A stretch of DNA of 64,000 bases from Oscillospiraceae bacterium (lineage in GTDB: Bacteria; Bacillota; Clostridia; Lachnospirales; Lachnospiraceae), in assembly GCA_021771715.1 (NCBI GenBank), contig JAETOO010000001.1:496001-560000 (forward strand), in the 5' to 3' direction. The position numbers and the translations under genes are program-made. Each line of letters opens with the position of its first letter. Position 1 is the first letter of the stretch. Below the pieces are notes generated by a model that saw only the letters and a program-made list of their open reading frames with translations, ran no database searches and had not been told where the DNA came from. Shown piece by piece: positions 58,005-64,000 of this stretch.

Positions 58005-59788
58005 CTGCCGTTTCCTCCGCCCCGGCCCAGCTCAGCGGCCAGGCGCTTCCGGTCTGCCTTTCCATTGTTCGTCATCGGCATCTGCGCGAGGAAGACGAAC
58101 TTCTTCGGAACCATATAGTCCGGCACGAACGCGAGCAACCCCTTCTTCAGCTCGGCGGCCTCCGCCCTCTGTTCAGCAGGCAGCTCCGACTCCACCACGT
58201 AGGCGGTCAGGCTCTTCACCTTGCCGTCCCTCTCATTCGGCAGCACCACCACATGCTCGACGCCCGGCAGCCTGCGGATATTGTTCTCGATATCCTCCAG
58301 CTCGATCCGGTAGCCGTGCAGCTTCACCTGCAGGTCGATCCGCCCGCAGTAGAACAGCATGCCGTTTTCCAGGTAGCCCTTGTCGCCCGTGTGGTAGCCG
58401 CGCAGCCCGTTCCGCACGCTCATGCTCTCATCCGCTGCGCCATGCACGCCGCACTCCGGAGCCAGTTCACAAGACTCCTCGTAATCTCCGCATCCCGCAT
58501 CCGCGGCAGAAGCACCTCCAACCGTGAAAAATTTCCGCGCTGTCAGCTCCGGCTGCCCGTAGTATCCCGTGCTCACCGTGTCGCCGAGGATGATGATCTC
58601 GCCCTTTTCCCCGTCGGGCAACACATGTCCGCTCTCGTCCCAGATCTCGATGACGGTCCCCGGCTTTGCCGCTCCGACCGGAAGCGGCTCCACAGATCCG
58701 GCCAGCTCCGGCGTGACCAGCACACCGGTCACCGCCACGGTCGACTCCGTCGGACCGTATGTATTGACAATCTTTGCCTTCGGGAAGCGCTCCTGCAGCC
58801 GCTGCACCGTGCGGTTCCCCAGCGTCTCCCCGCAGAACAGAAATACCTCCAGCTGCGGCATCCGCTCCGCCGAGAAGGATTTCTCCGACAGGCAGACCTC
58901 GGCGAAGGACGGTGTCGACACCCAGACGGCCGCACCGGACGTCTCGAGCGCCTGCATCAGAAGGCGGTAATCCGACTGCACCGCTTTTTCCAGGCAGTAC
59001 AGCGTCCCTCCGCTCGCAAGGCACGTATACAGATCCATGACAGAGAGATCGAATGAAAACGGCGCCTGATTCAAAAAGACCTGCCCGCGCTTTTCCCCGG
59101 CGCTGCTGCCAAGCCCGACGGACCAGTCCAGATAATGGTTCAGACAGTCCGCAGAAATCTGCACACCCTTCGGCGTGCCGGTGCTCCCGGACGTAAAGAT
59201 AATATAGAAGGTTTCCTCCCCGCTCACCCAGCGGGAGGACTCATCCTCTGCGGATCGCCCGGCGCATTCTCTCACGCCAGAGCTTTGCGCTGCATCTTCC
59301 GGCACAGCGAAGCTTTGCGCTGCATTTCCCCGCGCATCCGGATCCTGCGCTGCATTTTCCCATGCATCAGGGTTCTGCGCTCCGGCAATTACACAAAGCT
59401 GTGCGAGCTCTGTTATCTGCTTCTGCCCGGCGGCTGCCTCCAGTGGCTCCGTCGTCAGCACCACCTCCGACGGCAGCGCCTGCAGAATCATCTCCACCCG
59501 CGCCGTGGGGACGGAGCAGTCGATCGGGCAGTACGCGCGGCCCGACCGCACACAGCCCAGAAAACAGACGAGCATCCACGGGTTCTTATGCCCGTACACG
59601 GCCACCGGGTCCTTCCTTCCCCGGCAGGTCTCGTCCAGCCATGCGGCCAGCCGCCCGGAATACTCCCACAGCTCGCCGTACGTTATCACGCGGTCCCCGC
59701 ATCGAATCGCCTCCCGCGCCGGGTGCTGCTGTGCATGTGCCCTTATCTCATGTAAAATATTCAACAGATCACCTCTACCTCTTTGCAC
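58001..59788 (-). CDS. dltA: D-alanine--poly(phosphoribitol) ligase DltA with internal repeat insertion (start uncertain)
   Basis: FYIIFTSGSTGTPKGVQIS; KIVNTYGPTESTVAVT; NGKADRKRLAAELG; operon with dltBCD. Confidence 0.93.
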   Translation of the reverse strand: MQRGRGDLLNILHEIRAHAQQHPAREAIRCGDRVITYGELWEYSGRLAAWLDETCRGRKDPVAVYGHKNPWMLVCFLGCVRSGRAYCPIDCSVPTARVEMILQALPSEVVLTTEPLEAAAGQKQITELAQLCVIAGAQNPDAWENAAQDPDARGNAAQSFAVPEDAAQSSGVRECAGRSAEDESSRWVSGEETFYIIFTSGSTGTPKGVQISADCLNHYLDWSVGLGSSAGEKRGQVFLNQAPFSFDLSVMDLYTCLASGGTLYCLEKAVQSDYRLLMQALETSGAAVWVSTPSFAEVCLSEKSFSAERMPQLEVFLFCGETLGNRTVQRLQERFPKAKIVNTYGPTESTVAVTGVLVTPELAGSVEPLPVGAAKPGTVIEIWDESGHVLPDGEKGEIIILGDTVSTGYYGQPELTARKFFTVGGASAADAGCGDYEESCELAPECGVHGAADESMSVRNGLRGYHTGDKGYLENGMLFYCGRIDLQVKLHGYRIELEDIENNIRRLPGVEHVVVLPNERDGKVKSLTAYVVESELPAEQRAEAAELKKGLLAFVPDYMVPKKFVFLAQMPMTNNGKADRKRLAAELGRGGGNGR

Positions 59789-59817
59789 GCACGCCGTGCT
59801 GGGCGCGGTGCTTTTTC

Positions 59818-59896
59818 TGTCGGTGAATCCTGTGCGCTGTACTGTCTTTTGCGATGCAGAACAGATGAATGAATTACAGCAATGGATTCACCGACA
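59818..59896 (-). promoter_or_regulatory. structured 5' leader of dlt operon (13-bp perfect outer stem)
   Basis: TGTCGGTGAATCC/GGATTCACCGACA flanking inner GCTGTA/TACAGC pairing. Confidence 0.6.
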
Positions 59897-59906
59897 CACT
59901 TTTGTA

Positions 59907-59935
59907 ACCATACCATATTCAATATAAGAATACAA
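59907..59935 (-). promoter_or_regulatory. promoter of the dlt operon
   Basis: Minus: TTGTAT - 17 nt - TATGGT. Confidence 0.6.
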
Positions 59936-59977
59936 CTTTCTTTTGGAAATCTTAATAAAAGTTAATATTCGCAAAAA

Positions 59978-60012
59978 TGCAGGCCGGGCAGTTATCATCC
60001 GCCCGGCCTGTT
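59978..60012 (-). terminator. terminator downstream of ftsH
   Basis: AGGCCGGGC...GCCCGGCCT hairpin followed by ATTTTTG on the minus strand. Confidence 0.75.
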
Positions 60013-60056
60013 ATTTGTCCGTCCGTCTTGCGCCGTCTGCGCTGCTTCGATTTCAG

Positions 60057-62354
60057 CTACTCCGCAGACTGATCTGACACCTCTTCTGCTGTCACCTGCT
60101 CTGTGGGCTGACGCTGACCTGTCGCCGCTTCGGGCTGCTCTGCGATCTCATCCACCGCTGCTTCCGACTGCTCCGCGATCTCGTCTGCCACTGCTTCCGG
60201 CTGCTCCCTGATCTCATCTGCCACCACTTCCGGCTGCTCCGTGATCTCGTCTGCCACTGCTTCCGGCTGGTCTGCTGACTCTCTCGCCGTCTCCGGCTCC
60301 TCCTGCGCATTCTCTGCTATCGGGCCGGACAGTTCGATGACGGATGACTCCTGCGCTGTCCCGGAAGCTGTCTCAATCGCATTTCCGGCTGACGTTTCGG
60401 CCGGCGCTTCCGCTGCCGTCTCATCCGCCGGGCGCTCATTTACACGGCCGGTCGGGGCCTTGGGCTCCTCGCGGATTCCCTCGACCTCGTGGAAGATCTT
60501 CATGAACTCCTTGCCCGTGATCGTCTCCTTCTCGATCAGGAACTCTGCGATCTGATCCAAGGTCTTCCTGTGCTCGGTGAGCAGGCGCTTCGCCTCCTCG
60601 TACGACGCTTTCAGGATCTCCATGACCTCCGTGTCGACATCCGCTGCCGTCGCCTCGGAGCAGTTCATCACCGGGCGGTTGTCCAGGTACTGGTTCGCCT
60701 GCACCTCGAGGCCCATCAGGCCGAAGCGCTTCGACATTCCGTACTGCGTCACCATCGCGCGGGCAATCCGCGTCGCCTTCTCGATATCATTCGCAGCACC
60801 AGTCGTCACCGTGTCAAACACGATCTCCTCCGCCGCACGTCCGCCGACGAACTCGACCAGCATCGCGCGGATCTCCTTCTCCGTGTTGAGGTACTTCTCC
60901 TCCTCCGGCACGTTCATGACATAGCCGAGCGCGCCCATCGTCCGCGGGATGATCGTAATCTTCTGCACCGGCTCCGAGTCCTTCTGGAGTGCGCTGACCA
61001 GCGCGTGGCCGACCTCATGGTACGACACGATCCGGCGCTCCTCCTGGCTCAGGATGCGGTCCTTCTTCTCCTTGCCCATCAGCACGATCTCGACCGCCTC
61101 AAACAGATCCTTCTGGGAGACTGCCTTGCGCCCCTTCTTGACCGCGAGGATCGCGGCCTCGTTGATCATATTCGCCAGATCCGATCCCACCGCGCCGGAC
61201 GTCGCCAGGGCGATCGCGTCCAGATCCACCGTCTCATCCATATTGACATCCTTCGAGTGCACCTTCAGGACATCCACGCGCCCCTTGAGGTCCGGGCGGT
61301 CTACGATAATCCGCCGGTCAAAACGCCCCGGACGCAGCAGCGCCTGGTCCAGCACCTCCGGACGGTTCGTCGCGGCCAGCACCAGCAGTCCCTTCGACGT
61401 GTCAAAACCGTCCATCTCCGCGAGCAGCTGATTCAGCGTCTGCTCACGCTCGTCATTTCCTCCGCCGTAGCGGCTGTCACGGCTCTTTCCGATGGCGTCG
61501 ATCTCATCTATAAAGATAATGCACGGCGCATTTTTCTTTGCCTCCTCGAACAGGTCTCTCACACGCGACGCGCCGACACCGACAAACATCTCGACGAAGT
61601 CCGAGCCGGAGATCGAGAAGAACGGGCACTTTGCCTCGCCCGCGACCGCCTTTGCCAGCAATGTCTTACCGGTACCCGGAGGGCCTACGAGCAGCGCGCC
61701 CTTCGGCAGCTTCGCTCCGATCGTCGTGTACTTGCCCGGATTCTCCAGGAAATCCACAACCTCCTGCAGCGATTCCTTTGCCTCATCCTGCCCGGCGACA
61801 TCCTTGAAGGTCACGCCTGTCTCCTTCTGGACATACACCTTCGCCTTGCTCTTGCCGACGCCCATAATACCGCCGCCTCCGCCGCCCATCTTGCGCATCA
61901 GCAATCCGAAGACCACCCACAAAAGCACCAGCGGCAGCACAAAGGTCAGCAGCACGTTCAGCAGCAGATCGCCCATCACGCTTCCGACCTCGCGGTTGTA
62001 CGTCACTCCGGCCCGCTCCAGCCTCTGCACGAGCAGCGGGTCATCCATATTTCCGGTATAGTATGTCACGGCGCGCTGTCCGATCGCGGCCCGCAGCTCA
62101 TCGCCCTTCAGCTCAATCTCGATCGTAGAGCCGCTCACCTTCACACTCTTGACATACCCTGCATCCAGCCATTCCAGGAACTTGTCGTACGAGATCTCCT
62201 CCGAACCCTTACTGCCCATCATGCTGTTGAACAGCGCCATGACCACCAGTACAAGCACTGTAATTCCGAGAAAAGCCATCAGGGCGGATCGATTTTTATT
62301 CGGCCCCTGCCCGTTTCCGTTCGGACGATTCTCTCTTTGCTGATTATTATCCAT
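60057..62354 (-). CDS. ftsH: ATP-dependent zinc metalloprotease FtsH with repeat-bearing C-terminal extension
   Basis: [55 protein letters not shown]-term ([10 protein letters not shown]) repeats. Confidence 0.97.
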   Translation of the reverse strand: MDNNQQRENRPNGNGQGPNKNRSALMAFLGITVLVLVVMALFNSMMGSKGSEEISYDKFLEWLDAGYVKSVKVSGSTIEIELKGDELRAAIGQRAVTYYTGNMDDPLLVQRLERAGVTYNREVGSVMGDLLLNVLLTFVLPLVLLWVVFGLLMRKMGGGGGGIMGVGKSKAKVYVQKETGVTFKDVAGQDEAKESLQEVVDFLENPGKYTTIGAKLPKGALLVGPPGTGKTLLAKAVAGEAKCPFFSISGSDFVEMFVGVGASRVRDLFEEAKKNAPCIIFIDEIDAIGKSRDSRYGGGNDEREQTLNQLLAEMDGFDTSKGLLVLAATNRPEVLDQALLRPGRFDRRIIVDRPDLKGRVDVLKVHSKDVNMDETVDLDAIALATSGAVGSDLANMINEAAILAVKKGRKAVSQKDLFEAVEIVLMGKEKKDRILSQEERRIVSYHEVGHALVSALQKDSEPVQKITIIPRTMGALGYVMNVPEEEKYLNTEKEIRAMLVEFVGGRAAEEIVFDTVTTGAANDIEKATRIARAMVTQYGMSKRFGLMGLEVQANQYLDNRPVMNCSEATAADVDTEVMEILKASYEEAKRLLTEHRKTLDQIAEFLIEKETITGKEFMKIFHEVEGIREEPKAPTGRVNERPADETAAEAPAETSAGNAIETASGTAQESSVIELSGPIAENAQEEPETARESADQPEAVADEITEQPEVVADEIREQPEAVADEIAEQSEAAVDEIAEQPEAATGQRQPTEQVTAEEVSDQSAE
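60100..60275 (-). repeat. 33-bp (11-aa) coding tandem repeats in the FtsH C-terminus
   Basis: [49 protein letters not shown]. Confidence 0.9.
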
Positions 62355-62537
62355 AGCTTCCTCCTCATTTGCGCCGTATCCAAGAGCCCGTCCGGAATCC
62401 GCCAGGACAGCAGTCCGCTCCTCTTTCAGGGCGCAGAAACCCACCCTCGATACAGCTTATTTCATTATAAGGATACGGAAAACATAAATCAATACCGAAA
62501 AACAAAATGTTTCTAAAATTTCTGTGAAAATCAGGTG

Positions 62538-62566
62538 TTGATTTTTTTTCAAAAGAATGATATGGT
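62538..62566 (+). promoter_or_regulatory. promoter upstream of ZTP riboswitch
   Basis: TTGATT - 17 nt - TATGGT. Confidence 0.55.
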
Positions 62567-62575
62567 GGTGATGTC

Positions 62576-62678
62576 CATATGACTGACGGAAGTGGGATAA
62601 CCACAGGGAGTATGGGCCGAAGAAGAGCCGACCGTCTGGGCACCAATGTGTGACCGTGGTATGGGCTCTGTTTTTTTC
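62576..62678 (+). promoter_or_regulatory. ZTP (pfl) riboswitch with expression-platform terminator
   Basis: gactgacggaagtgggataaccacagggagtatgggccgaagaagagccgaccgtctgggca matches pfl core; AGAGCC/GGCTCT stem then TTTTTTT; upstream of purine genes. Confidence 0.9.
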
Positions 62679-62727
62679 ACACAGAGGCCACGGAAACTCA
62701 ATCTTTATGAAAAGGAGACAGATCCCT

Positions 62728-63441
62728 ATGCAAATGATTTCTCTGGAAAAAGAACTGAAGGAAAACAGCTACCCGGGAAGAGGTATCGTGATCGGCCGTT
62801 CCGCGGACGGCACAAAGGCTGTGACCGCCTATTTTATCATGGGCAGAAGTGTGAACAGCCGCAACCGGATCTTCGTCGAGGACGGTGAGGGCATCCGCAC
62901 GCAGGCTTTTGACCCGGCAAAGCTGACTGATCCGAGTCTCGTCATCTACGCTCCGGTCCGCGTGCTCGGAAACAAGACGATCGTGACAAACGGAGATCAG
63001 ACCGACACGATTTATGAGGGAATGGATCACCAGCTGACCTTTGAGCAGTCTCTGCGCAGCCGTGAGTTTGAGCCGGACGCTCCGAACTACACACCGCGCA
63101 TCTCCGGCATCCTGCACGTGGAGAAGGGAACCTACAGCTATGCAATGTCGATCTTAAAGAGCAACAACGGCAATCCGGCGGCCTGCAACCGCTATACCTT
63201 CGCATACAACAACTGTGTGGCAGGCGAGGGGCATTTCATCCACACCTACCAGTGCGACGGCAATCCGCTGCCGAGCTTTGAGGGCGAGCCGAAGCTGGTC
63301 GCGATCCCGGACGAGATCGACGCCTTCACCGAGCTGCTCTGGAACAGCCTGAACGAGGACAACAAGGTCTCCCTGTTCGTCCGCTTTATCGACATCGCGA
63401 CGGGAAAATATGAGAGCCGCATTGTAAATAAAAATCACTGA
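62728..63441 (+). CDS. IMP cyclohydrolase (PurO-like, standalone)
   Basis: LKENSYPGRGIVIGRSADGTKAVTAYFIMGRSVNSRNRIFVEDGEGIRTQAFDPAKLTDPSLVIYAPVRV; RBS aaggag. Confidence 0.9.
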   Translation: MQMISLEKELKENSYPGRGIVIGRSADGTKAVTAYFIMGRSVNSRNRIFVEDGEGIRTQAFDPAKLTDPSLVIYAPVRVLGNKTIVTNGDQTDTIYEGMDHQLTFEQSLRSREFEPDAPNYTPRISGILHVEKGTYSYAMSILKSNNGNPAACNRYTFAYNNCVAGEGHFIHTYQCDGNPLPSFEGEPKLVAIPDEIDAFTELLWNSLNEDNKVSLFVRFIDIATGKYESRIVNKNH

Positions 63442-63542
63442 TCTGACGGACAGATCTCTGCCGCGGATCACGTCGACCCGGCAGAAGAAATAGCGGCATG
63501 AACACCCGACCAAGAACATCTGAGAATGAGAGGTATCTGACT

Positions 63543-64000
63543 ATGAATGAATTACAGTTAAAATATGGCTGCAACCCGAACCAGAAGCCGTCCCGCATTT
63601 TTATGGCGGACGGAAGTGAGCTCCCGATCGAGGTGCTCTGCGGCCGCCCGGGCTATATCAATTTCCTCGATGCGTTTAACGGCTGGCAGCTCGTAAAGGA
63701 GCTCAAGGAGGCGACCGGCCTCCCGGCTGCGACTTCTTTCAAGCACGTCTCCCCTGCGGGCGCGGCCGTCGGCCTTCCGCTCGACGAGACGCTGGCAAAA
63801 ATCTACTGGGTCGACGATCAGGGCGAGCTCTCCCCGCTGGCATGCGCTTATGCGCGGGCAAGAGGCGCGGACCGGATGTCCTCCTTCGGCGATTTTATCG
63901 CGCTCTCCGACGTCTGCGACCGCGACACCGCTCTGCTGATCAAGCGCGAGGTGTCCGACGGCGTGATCGCGCCGGGCTACACCGACGAGGCGCTCGAGAT
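63543..64000 (+). CDS. AICAR formyltransferase (PurH-type), partial at window end
   Basis: [77 protein letters not shown]. Confidence 0.93.
   Translation, partial: MNELQLKYGCNPNQKPSRIFMADGSELPIEVLCGRPGYINFLDAFNGWQLVKELKEATGLPAATSFKHVSPAGAAVGLPLDETLAKIYWVDDQGELSPLACAYARARGADRMSSFGDFIALSDVCDRDTALLIKREVSDGVIAPGYTDEALE

Noticed and set aside
60489-62516. Plus-strand 675-aa ORF opposite ftsH
   Set aside because: Mirror of ftsH codon usage; no RBS or domain signature.

Overview
The window looks like a moderately high-GC Firmicute chromosome, probably Lachnospiraceae/Clostridia (inferred from gene content). From left to right it contains: (1) an SGNH/MBOAT O-acyltransferase pair, three GNAT acetyltransferases, a zinc-finger-less DnaJ and an aldose epimerase. 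(2) A complete minus-strand S10-spc-alpha ribosomal superoperon, rpsJ to rplQ (about 7.6-26 kb), with secY, adk, map, a KOW protein, infA and rpoA. It has a readable promoter and a structured S10 leader, and is interrupted by two copies of a MITE-like palindromic element. (3) A GntR-regulated carbohydrate cluster (26-37.6 kb): ROK, GH31, cupin, SDR, ABC transporter without an ATPase, shikimate-DH-like, phosphotriesterase-like and PGDH-like genes. (4) A HEPN/MNT toxin-antitoxin pair, a methyltransferase, and a large transglutaminase-like/Big surface protein with 54-bp repeats. (5) A second, complete sugar ABC transporter. (6) A Panacea (DUF4065) gene coupled to a coiled-coil/3-TM protein that is a candidate effector. 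(7) A YARHG/SH3 protein and an Agr-type LytTR/GHKL two-component system. Downstream of it is an unannotated 24-aa ORF copied from the kinase N-terminus. (8) A dltABCD operon plus an unlisted dltX, with a structured 5' leader. Its 3' side carries a promoter, two tandem 43-nt hairpin repeats with a covarying base pair, and a terminator, i.e. a candidate new RNA. (9) ftsH, then a ZTP (pfl) riboswitch upstream of purO-like/AICAR transformylase genes. No rRNA, tRNA or CRISPR array was recognised. All identifications are by reading; no searches were run.
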